Below the pieces are notes generated by a model. It had not been told where the DNA came from. It did no database searches and saw only the letters and a list, made by a program, of their open reading frames with translations. The position numbers and the translations under genes are program-made. Positions 35,782 to 46,292 of a stretch of 64,000 nucleotides of DNA are shown one piece after another; position 1 is the first letter of the stretch; each line of letters starts with the position of its first letter. The DNA lies in NCBI RefSeq assembly GCF_003337355.1, contig NZ_QPJW01000001.1, positions 310,001-374,000 of the forward strand. Direction: 5' to 3'. Origin of the DNA: Fontibacillus phaseoli (GTDB lineage Bacteria; Bacillota; Bacilli; Paenibacillales; Paenibacillaceae).

Positions 35782-35813
35782 AAAGGAAAGCCTACGGGCT
35801 TTCCTTTCCTTAT
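35782..35813 (+). terminator. Terminator after lepA
   Basis: 11-bp stem AAAGGAAAGCC / GGCTTTCCTTT with a TACG loop, then CCTTATTA. The tail is not a clean T run. Confidence 0.65.
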
Positions 35814-36042
35814 TACGGCGAGTAAAATCGCTGCGAGATGTTTTCCCTGGACAAATTCCAACGAAAGGTTGTTCAACCCGTTAGTTACTCTGCTTGCTTG
35901 GATAAAATCCAGGCAAACAGATATAATTTTGCACCGATCTTTTCGACTTCCTCTTACTCAGGTTTTTGACTAGTTTTGCTCAACTGGTTGTTTGGTTGCT
36001 AAAATGTTTATCTTGAGAGTTGCTTCTATATTAAATCATCAG
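35814..36042. other. Intergenic stretch between lepA terminator and hemW
   Basis: No gene seen. It contains one inverted repeat, TTGCTTGGAT-aaa-ATCCAGGCAA at 35894-35916, of unknown role. The hemW promoter probably lies in the AT-rich 35990-36040 part. Confidence 0.4.
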
Positions 36043-36058
36043 AAAAGGAGGCATTGCC

Positions 36059-37270
36059 ATGAATCGTATCGCAGGGCCGATGGGCCAGGGAATGCCTGAA
36101 AACGGGCAAGAACATAGCGCCGCTCCCCAGGCGGTTTATATACACATTCCTTTTTGTACGAACAAGTGCTTTTATTGCGACTTTAATTCTTATGTGCTGA
36201 AGGATCAGCCGGTGATGGATTATTTGCGGGCATTGGACCGAGAGATGGAACTAACCGTGCGGGAAACGCTTCCAAGCGAAATCAAGACTATATTTGTCGG
36301 TGGAGGAACGCCGACGGTGCTGAACCCGGAAGAAATGGAGTTTTTCCTAAGCTCGGTCCGCAAGCACTTTCCTAACTGGGCGGAAGACATTGAGTTTACG
36401 ATGGAAGCCAACCCGGGTACAACCGATCCTGAAAAGCTGGCCGTCATGAAGGCGGGCGGCGTCAACCGGGTCAGCTTTGGCGTGCAGGCGTTCCAGAATG
36501 AGCTGCTCTCCGGAATTGGACGGATCCACAATACGGACGACGTTTACAGGAGTCTGGAGAATGCCCGCGAAGCGGGGCTTCATAATTTGTCGATCGACCT
36601 GATGTTCGGTTTGCCGAACCAGACAGTGGAGATGCTGGAGTACAGCGTTGGCCGGGCGCTGGAACTGGGGTTGCCGCATTATTCGATTTATAGCCTCAAA
36701 GTGGAAGAGAATACGCTGTTCCATACCTTGTTTCAAAAGAATCAGCTTCCGCTTCCCGGTGAAGAAGATGAACTGAAAATGTACCTTCTGCTCATGGAGC
36801 GTATGAAGGCTGCGGGGTACAAGCAATATGAAATCAGCAATTTTGCCAAACCGGGATATGAAAGCCGACATAACATTACGTATTGGCGGAATGAAGATTA
36901 TTACGGTCTGGGGGCTGGTGCCCACGGCTACGTTAAGCGTCAGCGCCATATGAATATCAAGGGCGTCAATCCCTATGTCGAGGCCGCCAAGCAGAAACTC
37001 CCGCGACTGGAACAGTTCGAGGTTTCGAAGGAAGAAGCGATGGAGGACTTCGTCATGGTCGGTCTTCGGATGCTGGAAGGAATACGGATACGGAATTTTT
37101 CCGCCCAATTCGGGGTTTCGCTGGAGGAAACGTTTCAAGCCCAACTGCATAAAATGACTTCGGCGGGTTTGCTGGAGATGCATGAAGATCATGGCGGTTA
37201 TCGACTCAGTGAAAAAGGAATTCTTTTCGGGAATGAAGTGTTTGCCGAGTTTGTCGGCGCGCTCACCTGA
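36059..37270 (+). CDS. hemW: HemW, radical SAM heme chaperone
   Basis: 403 residues. Radical-SAM cluster motif Cx3Cx2C followed by Asp-Phe (FCTNKCFYCDFNS) is the HemW form; true HemN has a fourth Cys there. GGGTPTVLNPEE and the C-terminal HemN-type wing (YWRNEDYYGLGAGAHGY) follow. Known HemW proteins bind heme and deliver it rather than oxidise coproporphyrinogen. ATG 36059 with AAAGGAGG. Often annotated hemN in older genomes. Confidence 0.94.
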   Translation: MNRIAGPMGQGMPENGQEHSAAPQAVYIHIPFCTNKCFYCDFNSYVLKDQPVMDYLRALDREMELTVRETLPSEIKTIFVGGGTPTVLNPEEMEFFLSSVRKHFPNWAEDIEFTMEANPGTTDPEKLAVMKAGGVNRVSFGVQAFQNELLSGIGRIHNTDDVYRSLENAREAGLHNLSIDLMFGLPNQTVEMLEYSVGRALELGLPHYSIYSLKVEENTLFHTLFQKNQLPLPGEEDELKMYLLLMERMKAAGYKQYEISNFAKPGYESRHNITYWRNEDYYGLGAGAHGYVKRQRHMNIKGVNPYVEAAKQKLPRLEQFEVSKEEAMEDFVMVGLRMLEGIRIRNFSAQFGVSLEETFQAQLHKMTSAGLLEMHEDHGGYRLSEKGILFGNEVFAEFVGALT

Positions 37271-37382
37271 GTTGCGGCTACAATTGCAAAAAATCACCTC
37301 GTATCTCTCTTGAACTTTTATACGTCATCGTGTATATTTATTCATATTAGTTTGAACGTTGGTTTTGAGGGGGAGAGAGAGC

Positions 37383-37850
37383 ATGCAAGCCGTTGCAGTA
37401 TGCAGACAAGCAAAACTGGATGATGTAGAGCCGCTTTTTTTGATGATTGAAAACTACGCCCGCCAAGGGATTATGCTTCCGCGTTCGCGCGCGGTACTGG
37501 AACGGCAGATCGCTGATTTTGTTGTCGCCGAAATGGACGACAAGATCGTCGGTTGCGGATCGCTATGCAAGCTTGGGGAAGAACTGGTGGAGATCCGCTC
37601 GCTCGGCATCGCGGAAGGGTATAAAGGGCGCGGGCTCGGTTCCATGCTGGTCGAGCAACTTGTCGATGAGGCGAAAAAGCGTGCCCTCCCCAAGGTGATG
37701 GCACTGACCTACGAAGTTTCTTTTTTTCTGAAAAACGGATTTGCCGTGGTCGAGAAAGAGATTTTTCCGGAGAAGGTTTGGACGGATTGTGTAAATTGCG
37801 CCAAGCAGCATGCTTGCGACGAAATAGCCGTACTCAGGATACTGGACTGA
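37383..37850 (+). CDS. GNAT N-acetyltransferase, short ArgA-like
   Basis: 155 residues with the acetyl-CoA motif IAEGYKGRGLGSMLVEQLVDEA. The ending PEKVWTDCVNCAKQHACDE, with its conserved cysteines, resembles the stand-alone N-acetylglutamate synthase-like GNATs. The reaction with glutamate is therefore possible but not shown. ATG 37383 with GGGGGAGAG. It sits between hemW and the CIRCE element of hrcA, not part of the usual Bacillus order. Confidence 0.8.
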   Translation: MQAVAVCRQAKLDDVEPLFLMIENYARQGIMLPRSRAVLERQIADFVVAEMDDKIVGCGSLCKLGEELVEIRSLGIAEGYKGRGLGSMLVEQLVDEAKKRALPKVMALTYEVSFFLKNGFAVVEKEIFPEKVWTDCVNCAKQHACDEIAVLRILD

Positions 37851-37851
37851 C

Positions 37852-37881
37852 TTGACAATCGTCAGGTTGGTTTGGTATTTT
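37852..37881 (+). promoter_or_regulatory. Promoter of the hrcA operon
   Basis: TTGACA (37852-37857), 18 bp, TATTTT (37876-37881), immediately before the CIRCE element, which would cover the transcription start region. Confidence 0.6.
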
Positions 37882-37892
37882 TGTATTATGGT

Positions 37893-37919
37893 TTAGCACT
37901 CAACGGGCTAGAGTGCTAA
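37893..37919 (+). promoter_or_regulatory. CIRCE element, HrcA operator
   Basis: Perfect TTAGCACTC-N9-GAGTGCTAA. HrcA binds this repeat and represses the class I heat-shock operon; it lies 35 bp before the hrcA start codon. Confidence 0.98.
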
Positions 37920-37954
37920 CGAGCTTTGAATATACCTTTACAGGAGGGATTTCC

Positions 37955-38986
37955 ATGTTGACGGAACGCCAAAGAATGATTCTGACGGCTATTGTGGACG
38001 ACTATATTAGTTCGGCGGAACCTGTGGGATCCCGAAGCATCTCCAAGCGCGGGGACGTCGGGTACAGTCCCGCTACCATTCGCAACGAGATGGCCGATCT
38101 GGAGGAACTCGGATTTCTGGAACAGCCGCATACGTCTGCCGGCCGCATACCTTCTCACAAAGGTTACCGGTACTATGTGGATCATCTGGCACCCTTAAAT
38201 CTGTTAGCGCCCAACGAGTTTAAAATGATGAAAGCTTTTTTTGCGGAAAAACTAAATGCCATCGAACAGGTCGTTCAGCATGCCGGAACGATATTATCCC
38301 ATATGACGAATTACACTTCCATCCTGCTTGGGCCGGAAGTTTTTCATACGTCTCTGCGGCATTTTCAACTGCTTCCGTTGAATGAAAACACAGCGGTAGC
38401 CATCATAGTGACCAGCACGGGCCAGGTTGAGAACAAGACGGTTTCGATTCCGGCAGGGCTCTCTGTTTCGGAGATGGAAAAGGTCGTGAATTTGCTTAAC
38501 CGCAAGTTGGCCGGGGTACCAATTTTTAAGCTGAAGACGGCTCTTTACAATGAGATCGGTCAGGAAATGCAGCGGCATGTCGAACACTTCGAGGATCTAA
38601 TGAACGTGATGGATGAAGTGCTCGAAAGCGGCCAGGAAGGGCAGCGGCTGTTCCTTAGCGGAACGACCAATATGCTGAACCAGCCTGAATTCCGGGACAT
38701 TGATAAAGTGAAGAGCATTCTCGACCTGTTCGAAGAAACGCCGACATTAATGAAAATGATGATTTCAGCGTCGACGGGCACCGGGATTCAAGTCAGGATC
38801 GGGACCGAGAATGATCATCAGGCTTTTGCCAACTGCAGCCTGATTACGGCAACCTATGCCATTGAGGGCGAAGCGGTGGGGACGATCGGCATTTTGGGAC
38901 CGACCCGTATGGAATATGCCCGGGTGATCGGGATCTTGGATATATTATCTAAAGACTTGACCAAGTTTTTATCCCGGCTGCATTAA
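37955..38986 (+). CDS. hrcA: HrcA, heat-inducible transcription repressor
   Basis: 343 residues. N-terminal winged helix (MLTERQRMILTAIVDDYISSAEPVGSRSI, YSPATIRNEMADLEELGFL) and the HrcA-specific GAF-like core ending GPTRMEYARVIGIL. It represses its own operon through the CIRCE site just upstream and needs GroEL for folding. ATG 37955 has GGAGGG 7 bp before it; an in-frame start at 37913 would lie inside CIRCE and is rejected. Confidence 0.98.
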   Translation: MLTERQRMILTAIVDDYISSAEPVGSRSISKRGDVGYSPATIRNEMADLEELGFLEQPHTSAGRIPSHKGYRYYVDHLAPLNLLAPNEFKMMKAFFAEKLNAIEQVVQHAGTILSHMTNYTSILLGPEVFHTSLRHFQLLPLNENTAVAIIVTSTGQVENKTVSIPAGLSVSEMEKVVNLLNRKLAGVPIFKLKTALYNEIGQEMQRHVEHFEDLMNVMDEVLESGQEGQRLFLSGTTNMLNQPEFRDIDKVKSILDLFEETPTLMKMMISASTGTGIQVRIGTENDHQAFANCSLITATYAIEGEAVGTIGILGPTRMEYARVIGILDILSKDLTKFLSRLH

Positions 38987-39106
38987 CAAGGAATGCAAAA
39001 TACCAGCACGGTACAACACCAGCTTTGTTTCATAAGCAGCACGAAATAGCAGAAAAAACAAAGCCTAGCCGATCATGGCAACATATACTGCTAAGGAGGT
39101 GACATC

Positions 39107-39706
39107 TTGAAGGAACAACAACCGATTCATGACAACATTGAGACGGGTGTGGAAGAAGAATTGAATGTGAATGGCAAAGGGAACCAGGATCCGAACCAGA
39201 CCGCGGAAGAGCAAGAAATTTCCGTAGAGGATGTACCGGAGGTTCCAACGGAAGGTCAACCCGACCTTGATCAACTGCGGGCTGAAGCGGAGGAGCACAA
39301 ACAGCGACTGCTGCGCACACAGGCCGATTTCGATAATTTCCGCCGCCGTACGGTAAAAGAGAAGGAGGAGCTTGGCAAGTATGCATCCGCCAAACTCATT
39401 ACCGAGCTGCTGCCGGTCATTGATAACTTTGAACGGGCATTGAGCACCGCTGCGGACAATACGGAGATTTCGTCTTATACCAAAGGCGTGGAGATGATCT
39501 TTCGCCAGTTGGAAGGTATTTTGAAGGCAGAAGGCTTGACTCCGATGGAATCCGTGGGCACACCTTTTAATCCGGACCTTCACCAGGCGATCATGCAGGT
39601 GGAAAGCGATGAATACGAGGAAGGCACCGTTGTGGAGGAAGTACAGAAGGGCTACCTGCTGAAGGACAAAGTGCTTCGTCCGGCAATGGTTAAAGTCAGC
39701 GGTTAA
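39107..39706 (+). CDS. grpE: GrpE, nucleotide exchange factor of DnaK
   Basis: 199 residues. Acidic disordered N-terminus (to about 55), long helix (LRTQADFDNFRRRTVKEKEELGKYA) and the beta-wing with NPDLHQAIMQVESDEYEEGTVVEEVQKGYLLKDKVLRPAMVKV. TTG 39107 with AAGGAGGT 6 bp upstream. Second gene of the CIRCE operon. Confidence 0.98.
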   Translation: MKEQQPIHDNIETGVEEELNVNGKGNQDPNQTAEEQEISVEDVPEVPTEGQPDLDQLRAEAEEHKQRLLRTQADFDNFRRRTVKEKEELGKYASAKLITELLPVIDNFERALSTAADNTEISSYTKGVEMIFRQLEGILKAEGLTPMESVGTPFNPDLHQAIMQVESDEYEEGTVVEEVQKGYLLKDKVLRPAMVKVSG

Positions 39707-39743
39707 TGCAAGAAACAGAAATCATGAAACAGCAACTAATTAA

Positions 39744-41603
<1,860 letters not shown>

Positions 41604-41658
41604 CTTAAGCAAATCACAGGTTGGCTGATCGGTGAATAGACTTAGGTGAACTGGGAAG

Positions 41659-41697
41659 GTCAAAGTGCGGGCTATTTCCGTACTTTGACTTTCCTTT
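41659..41697 (+). terminator. Terminator or attenuator between dnaK and dnaJ
   Basis: 12-bp stem GTCAAAGTGCGG / CCGTACTTTGAC (one G-T pair) followed by TTTCCTTTT. It may reduce dnaJ expression relative to dnaK. Confidence 0.8.
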
Positions 41698-41756
41698 TGC
41701 CGGATTAAGGGTACTTTCCTCCGGCACGCCAAACAAGTCATAACGGGGGTGGAAGG

Positions 41757-42881
41757 ATGGCTGAAAAACGAGATTATTATGAGGTGCTTGGCCTTGGCAA
41801 AAGCGCTTCTGACGATGAAATTAAGAAGGCCTACCGCAAGCTGGCGCGTCAATATCACCCAGACGTAAACAAGGCGTCGGATGCGGAGGATAAGTTCAAG
41901 GAAGTAAAGGAAGCTTATGATGTCCTGAGCGATTCGGGTAAACGGGCCAGATATGATCAATATGGACATGTCGATCCAAACCAAGGGATGGGCGGCGGAT
42001 TTAACGGCGGCGATTTCGGCGGTTTCGGCGATATTTTCGATATGTTCTTCGGTGGCGGGGGCGGTGGCCGACGCGATCCGAATGCCCCGCAACGGGGAAA
42101 TGATTTGCAGTATACGATGACGGTTGAGTTTAAGGAAGCGGTATTCGGCAAAGAGACGGATATTACGATTCCGAGAACCGAAAATTGCGATACCTGCTTT
42201 GGATCGGGAGCCAAACCTGGCACCAAGCCGGAAACCTGCTCCGTCTGCCACGGCTCCGGACAACAGGAAGTCGTGCAGAACACGCCGTTCGGCCGGATGG
42301 TAAACCGCCGTGCGTGCAGCAATTGCGGCGGCAAAGGACAAATCATCAAAGAAAAATGCCCGACCTGTTCAGGCAGCGGCAAAGTGAAGAAACAACGGAA
42401 AATTCATGTCCGCATTCCTGCCGGCGTGGATGACGGCGCACAACTCCGGATGTCCGGCGAAGGAGAAGGCGGATTGCGCGGGGGACCTGCGGGCGACCTA
42501 TATATCGTTATCCGCGTGAAGCCGCATGATTTCTTCGAGCGCGAAGGCGACGATATTTACTGCGAAGTGCCTCTGACGTTTGCTCAAGCGGCGCTTGGCG
42601 ATGAGATTGAAATCCCGACCCTGACGGAAAAAGTAAAGCTAAAAATTCCTGCCGGTACGCAAACCGGAACTTATTTCCGGTTGAAAGGCAAAGGGGTGCC
42701 GAAGCTTCGCGGCATCGGCCAAGGCGACCAGCACATCAAAGTCGTAGTCGTGACGCCGAGCAAGCTCAATGACGAGCAAAAAGAACTGATGCGGCAATTT
42801 GCGGCGCTTGACGGCGAGCATACGCATGAACATGAGCAGTCGTTCTTCGACCGGATGAAGCGGGCCTTCCGCGGAGACTGA
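41757..42881 (+). CDS. dnaJ: DnaJ, Hsp40 co-chaperone
   Basis: 374 residues in the full type-I layout: J domain with YHPDVNK, Gly/Phe-rich stretch (about 75-110), four CxxCxGxG zinc motifs ([32 protein letters not shown]), then the peptide-binding C-terminal domains. ATG 41757 behind GGGGGTGGAAGG. Followed by a strong terminator, ending the heat-shock operon; prmA, its usual next neighbour, is displaced by about 4 kb. Confidence 0.98.
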   Translation: MAEKRDYYEVLGLGKSASDDEIKKAYRKLARQYHPDVNKASDAEDKFKEVKEAYDVLSDSGKRARYDQYGHVDPNQGMGGGFNGGDFGGFGDIFDMFFGGGGGGRRDPNAPQRGNDLQYTMTVEFKEAVFGKETDITIPRTENCDTCFGSGAKPGTKPETCSVCHGSGQQEVVQNTPFGRMVNRRACSNCGGKGQIIKEKCPTCSGSGKVKKQRKIHVRIPAGVDDGAQLRMSGEGEGGLRGGPAGDLYIVIRVKPHDFFEREGDDIYCEVPLTFAQAALGDEIEIPTLTEKVKLKIPAGTQTGTYFRLKGKGVPKLRGIGQGDQHIKVVVVTPSKLNDEQKELMRQFAALDGEHTHEHEQSFFDRMKRAFRGD

Positions 42882-42918
42882 AATTTTTGATACAAATGAA
42901 TAGGTCAGATCGTAAAAG

Positions 42919-42964
42919 AGGTGTCCTTAAGATCATTGGAAAATGGTCGGGGACACCTTTTTTT
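42919..42964 (+). terminator. Terminator of the heat-shock operon
   Basis: AGGTGTCC / GGACACCT outer stem with inner GATCATT-ggaa-AATGGTC, followed by seven T. Confidence 0.92.
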
Positions 42965-42994
42965 GTTGCCTGTCTCGGGCTTTTACCGGGTTTA

Positions 42995-43003
42995 TGATAT
43001 AAT
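42995..43003 (+). promoter_or_regulatory. Extended -10 promoter of the Tet(L)-like gene
   Basis: TGATATAAT, with no recognisable -35. Transcription would start near 43010 and include the leader peptide ORF. Confidence 0.5.
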
Positions 43004-43050
43004 CGGGTTGGATTATTCATCCATTTCAAAATTGGGAGGCGTAGCCCATC

Positions 43051-43113
43051 ATGCGGCAAAATAATGTGGTAAGGGTACAACATTTAGGGGAAGGCGCATC
43101 AATGACCCTATAA
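43051..43113 (+). CDS. Leader peptide of the Tet(L)-like exporter
   Basis: 20-codon ORF from ATG 43051 to TAA 43111, with GGGAGG at 43035. As I remember the 20-residue leader of tet(L)/tet(K) plasmid genes, the two share Arg-Val-Gln in the middle and a Glu-Gly...Ser...Thr-Leu ending. The stop is 36 bp before the exporter start. The intervening hairpin CCCCTT-cattct-AAGGGG (43123-43140) hides the exporter's ribosome site, and GGGGAA in the leader (43087-43092) could pair with TTCCCC (43121-43126) instead. Confidence 0.7.
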   Translation: MRQNNVVRVQHLGEGASMTL

Positions 43114-43149
43114 CCAGCGATTCCCCTTCATTCTAAGGGGTAAATTCAA

Positions 43150-44508
43150 GTGCAATACCGAAATGAAGTTCAGGCATCACGTTTCATCCTGTGGCTCAGC
43201 GTTTTGACGTTTTTCAGCGTAATGAACGAAACGATGTTTTCCGTCTCGCTGCCGGACATCGCCGCTTATTTCCATATTCCGCCGTCGGCGGCCAATTGGA
43301 CCAGTACCTGCTTTTCTCTTTCATTTGCTATTGGCGTAGCCGTGTACGGCAAAATATTGGAACATGCCGGCCTAAGAAAGCTGTTGTTATTCGGTATGTT
43401 GACCTACGGCTTCGGTTCGGTTCTCGGTCTGTTGGGTCATGCCTGGTATCCGGGCGTGCTGGCTGCGCGTTTGTTGCAGGGGGCAGGAGCATCGGCCATT
43501 CCGTCGTTGATCATGGTGATGATTGTCAAGATTGTCGAACCGGGAAAACAAGGGAAGGCTTTCGGTCTGATCGGATCCGTCGTCGCATTTGGCGAGGGGC
43601 TCGGTCCGGTCATCGGTGGAGCTGTTTCCGGATATATGCATTGGTCGGTGTTATTTGCGCTGCCACTCTTGTCGCTGCCGGCCCTGCCGTTCGTACTTCG
43701 GACGCTGCCCGACGAAACTACAGTAAGGAAAGCATTCGATAAGATTGGCGCGGTGTTACTGTCTGCGGGCATTTTGTCGTTTGCGCTATTTACGACGCTG
43801 TACCATTGGATTTGCCTGATTGCCAGTCTGGTTCTGTTTGCGCTGCTGGCCTTTCATCTCCGGCGGCACCGGGAGCCGTTCCTGGAACCATTCCTGTTTC
43901 GTAAGAAAAGGTATCTGGCCGGCGTGTTCCTGGGCGGCTTGCTTCTTGGCACAGTCGCCGGTTTTATATCCATGGTGCCTTATCTGATGAGAGCTGTGTA
44001 CCATATGCTGACGGGCCTTATCGGAGGCGCTATTCTGTTTCCAGGCACGTTGAGCGTTATCCTGTTCGGGATGCTTGGCGGGATGCTGACCGACCGCCGG
44101 GGCCATACTACCGCGATGCTGTCCGGATTAAGCATGATTGCTGTGGGGTTTCTAATCATCCTGCTTTATACGGACCGGACGCCATGGTTGGTTACGGGAT
44201 CGATGATATTGACGTTTGGCGGCTTGTCGTTCGTAAAAACCGTTGTTTCCGCAAGTGTTGCCAGTACGTTGGAACCGGATGAAGCGGGTTCTGGCATGGG
44301 AATGCTCAATTTCGTCTGCTTTCTGGCGGAAGGGATTGGCATTGCTGGCGTAGGCGGACTGCTGACGAAGCCGTGGCTGGATTTTCCTCTTGTGGGGACA
44401 GTAACGAATCCAGCGGCAGTGCGTTACAGCAATATGATGCTGATGTTAATTGGGCTCGTGGCATTTGGAGGCTTTCTCTTCGTCATGCTGCATAAGCGTG
44501 ATCGCTAG
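43150..44508 (+). CDS. Tet(L)/Tet(K)-type tetracycline efflux MFS transporter
   Basis: 452 residues, 14 predicted helices. Segments nearly match my memory of Tet(L): FFSVMNETMFSVSLPDIAAYF, GKAFGLIGSVVAFGEGLGPVIGG (antiporter motif C), GTVAGFISMVPYLM, FPGTLSVILFGMLGG and TDRRG. Tet(L) exchanges metal-tetracycline (or Na/K) for protons. It is a diverged chromosomal member; resistance is not proven. GTG 43150 has AAGGGG 9 bp upstream, held in a hairpin. A bidirectional terminator follows at 44581. Confidence 0.88.
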   Translation: MQYRNEVQASRFILWLSVLTFFSVMNETMFSVSLPDIAAYFHIPPSAANWTSTCFSLSFAIGVAVYGKILEHAGLRKLLLFGMLTYGFGSVLGLLGHAWYPGVLAARLLQGAGASAIPSLIMVMIVKIVEPGKQGKAFGLIGSVVAFGEGLGPVIGGAVSGYMHWSVLFALPLLSLPALPFVLRTLPDETTVRKAFDKIGAVLLSAGILSFALFTTLYHWICLIASLVLFALLAFHLRRHREPFLEPFLFRKKRYLAGVFLGGLLLGTVAGFISMVPYLMRAVYHMLTGLIGGAILFPGTLSVILFGMLGGMLTDRRGHTTAMLSGLSMIAVGFLIILLYTDRTPWLVTGSMILTFGGLSFVKTVVSASVASTLEPDEAGSGMGMLNFVCFLAEGIGIAGVGGLLTKPWLDFPLVGTVTNPAAVRYSNMMLMLIGLVAFGGFLFVMLHKRDR

Positions 44509-44580
44509 GCAGAAGGGCACTGGATACAGAAAAAAAGCGAAGTCTCGCGAACCCCGTTACCTGGTCAGATGATTTAATGT

Positions 44581-44624
44581 AAAAAAACAAGCACGTAGGC
44601 TTACGCCCGGTGCTTGCTTTTTTA
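44581..44624. terminator. Bidirectional terminator
   Basis: AAAAAAA-CAAGCAC ... GTGCTTG-CTTTTTT with inner GGC-ttac-GCC. It serves the exporter on the plus strand and the YxcD-like gene on the minus strand. Confidence 0.9.
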
Positions 44625-44636
44625 TATGGCTGAATT

Positions 44637-44915
44637 TCACGACCGGATATGTGCGATGATTTCCTCGCCCAAATCCAGGGTAATGTCATCCCGGAAAGCC
44701 CGGATGCCGTATTCCTTGTAAACGTACTGCATGATCGCTTCCATGATGTTGGACTCCACGATATATCTGCTTCTGCCGCCTGCCCAAATCTCCCCGGTAT
44801 AACCGGTCTCTTCGTCCCAACTCAGCTCGACCTGTACATCGGTGGGACGGAGACCGGCCCGTTCAGCCGTATGAATACAGATCGCGTTAATGATTTCGTC
44901 CATACTGAGGACCAT
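44637..44915 (-). CDS. YxcD-like (DUF2653) small protein
   Basis: 92 residues matching the YxcD/DUF2653 pattern: DEIINAICIHTAERAGLRPTDVQVELSWDEETGY, AGGRSRYIVE, AIMQYVYKEYGIRAFRDDITLDLGEEI. Cytosolic and acidic; function unknown. ATG 44915 lies 3 bp after the upstream gene's stop, with GGAGG 13 bp ahead; ATG 44903 is possible but has no site. Co-directional with the membrane protein gene before it. Confidence 0.75.
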   Translation of the reverse strand: MVLSMDEIINAICIHTAERAGLRPTDVQVELSWDEETGYTGEIWAGGRSRYIVESNIMEAIMQYVYKEYGIRAFRDDITLDLGEEIIAHIRS

Positions 44916-44918
44916 CGC

Positions 44919-45362
44919 TTAGTATTTTCCTCCGCGGTGATAATCGTCATGCTGCGGTCGGCGTTTGAAGCGGCGGAACAGCCAGACCACGACGGCTATG
45001 ATTGCATATATCGCAAGCAGGTTTACTGCGAGTCCGAGCAGGTTGCCCAAAAAGCCCATTCCTCCGAACAATCCGCCGAAGAGCATGCCGGCCAGTCCGC
45101 CGAGCATCAAGCCTTTCATAAAGCCTCCGCCGCTAAAGAAACCGCGGCCGGTATTAGTCCCTGTAGTTGCTCCAGATTTTCTGGTGTTCGAAGTATCGCC
45201 CGATTTTTGATAATCGCTGTTTGTTGATTTTTTTGGCGCCGGCGTATAAGACCGAGGGCCGGATTTAAATCCCCCTCCGCGCTTGGCATCCGCCAAATCC
45301 GGAGTTGTGAAGGCGAACATCAGCGTAAACGCCATCACGATCATCGTTAATTTCTTTAGCAT
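44919..45362 (-). CDS. Hypothetical exported/membrane protein, Gly-rich
   Basis: 147 residues: signal-like N-terminus (MLKKLTMIVMAFTLMFAFTTPDLADA), a basic Ser/Thr/Gly-rich middle (about 27-78), then a glycine-rich hydrophobic part (FMKGLMLGGLAGMLFGGLFGGMGFLGNLLG) and a final helix (LLAIYAIIAVVVWLF) with a basic, His-rich tail. The layout resembles Tim44-like or similar small Bacillus membrane proteins, but I cannot assign a family. Forms a two-gene unit with the DUF2653 gene. Confidence 0.75.
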   Translation of the reverse strand: MLKKLTMIVMAFTLMFAFTTPDLADAKRGGGFKSGPRSYTPAPKKSTNSDYQKSGDTSNTRKSGATTGTNTGRGFFSGGGFMKGLMLGGLAGMLFGGLFGGMGFLGNLLGLAVNLLAIYAIIAVVVWLFRRFKRRPQHDDYHRGGKY

Positions 45363-45553
45363 TTGAAGTAGATACCCTCCTATGGTTTAAAGTATGTTCT
45401 TATGCAATACAGGTAATACGGGATAACGATAAAAGCGTTTCAAATTTTAAAGATTGCGGAATAAACGTGAAGGATAAATGTCATTCTAATCGAAAGAACC
45501 GTTCAAAGTGGTTTCTTATTTACGCTTCAACTAGGGAAAGGCAGGGTTCTGAA

Positions 45554-45922
45554 ATGAGTGAGAAAAATATACTGGCGTATTTCAAAAGCCCGGAGGAAGC
45601 CGAAGGCGTAGCCAGAAAACTGAATGCGCTGCGGGCGCTCGAAGTATCGGTGGACCGGTTTAGCCGGTATGCCGGCGAAGGCTATGATCCGATGAATCCG
45701 GTTGCCGGAAAAATAAGCAGTTTATCGGCGATAACGCAGGATGCGGCGATCACCAATACTTCGGCCGGTATTTTGACCGCGGCGGATCCGGCGGCCAGCG
45801 GAATGAGCCATGGCGGTCAAGGCGGACCAACCGGCCATGATATATTGCTTACGGCTGTTGTGGATGAAAGCATTCATCATCAGGCTTTGCGGATCGTTGA
45901 GGAAGCCGGCGGGCTGACATAA
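45554..45922 (+). CDS. Hypothetical protein, possible stress-type
   Basis: 122 residues from ATG 45554. An N-terminal segment (ILAYFKSPEEAEGVARKLNALRALEVSVDRFSRY) looks like the ferredoxin-like start of general-stress or spore-associated small proteins. A Gly/Ala/Ser-rich middle and a second beta-alpha piece (ILLTAVVDESIHHQALRIVEEAGG) follow. An open frame runs upstream to 45467 but has no ribosome site. Next gene 42 bp downstream is YfhD-like. Function unknown. Confidence 0.7.
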   Translation: MSEKNILAYFKSPEEAEGVARKLNALRALEVSVDRFSRYAGEGYDPMNPVAGKISSLSAITQDAAITNTSAGILTAADPAASGMSHGGQGGPTGHDILLTAVVDESIHHQALRIVEEAGGLT

Positions 45923-45964
45923 CAGGGTAACCTTTGAATTGGGACAAGCGAAAGGAGAAAGCAA

Positions 45965-46144
45965 ATGAGTAAATCATATCCGGACCGCGTAACGAAAAGA
46001 CAGTTCTCAAAAACGCCGGGGATGGACATCGGGCACAATAAGGACATCGAATTTGCGGAGGAATTTGCCGATCAGGAAGATTGGGAAGCTTTGGAACGAA
46101 GCGAACGGGCAGATGCACGTCAGCAGGGACAGCATAGGTTGTAG
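45965..46144 (+). CDS. YfhD-like small protein
   Basis: 59 residues, very hydrophilic: KTPGMDIGHNKDIEFAEEF then DQEDWEALERSERADARQQ, the pattern of YfhD family proteins (conserved E-F-(A/S)-E-E with A-x-A-D-x-R-Q). ATG 45965 has AAAGGAG at 45951-45957. Followed by a strong terminator at 46190. YfhD is known only as a small Bacillales protein of unknown role. Confidence 0.65.
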   Translation: MSKSYPDRVTKRQFSKTPGMDIGHNKDIEFAEEFADQEDWEALERSERADARQQGQHRL

Positions 46145-46189
46145 TCAAAAACCTGAAACACTAATCCTACGTGTAGCAGAATATTATCG

Positions 46190-46228
46190 GCAGGCTGCCG
46201 GATCCATTCCGGCGGCTTGCTTTTTTTT
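46190..46228 (+). terminator. Terminator after the YfhD-like gene
   Basis: 12-bp stem GCAGGCTGCCGG / CCGGCGGCTTGC (two G-T pairs), 7-nt loop, eight T. Confidence 0.93.
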
Positions 46229-46292
46229 GGAATGCACCGTACAGGCAGAGAAACACCGACACAAGAAATTTGACATCAAAAAGCAACGTATT

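Noticed and set aside
36059..37270. HemN, oxygen-independent coproporphyrinogen oxidase
   Set aside because: The Cx3Cx2C motif is followed by Asp-Phe and lacks the fourth Cys of true HemN, so HemW is preferred.
37913..37955. Upstream in-frame start for hrcA
   Set aside because: It would place the start codon within the CIRCE operator and has no ribosome site; ATG 37955 does.
45420..45460. SigB-like promoter (GTTTCA ... GGAATA) before the small stress-type gene
   Set aside because: The -10 matches only four of six bases, and SigB is not assured in this lineage.
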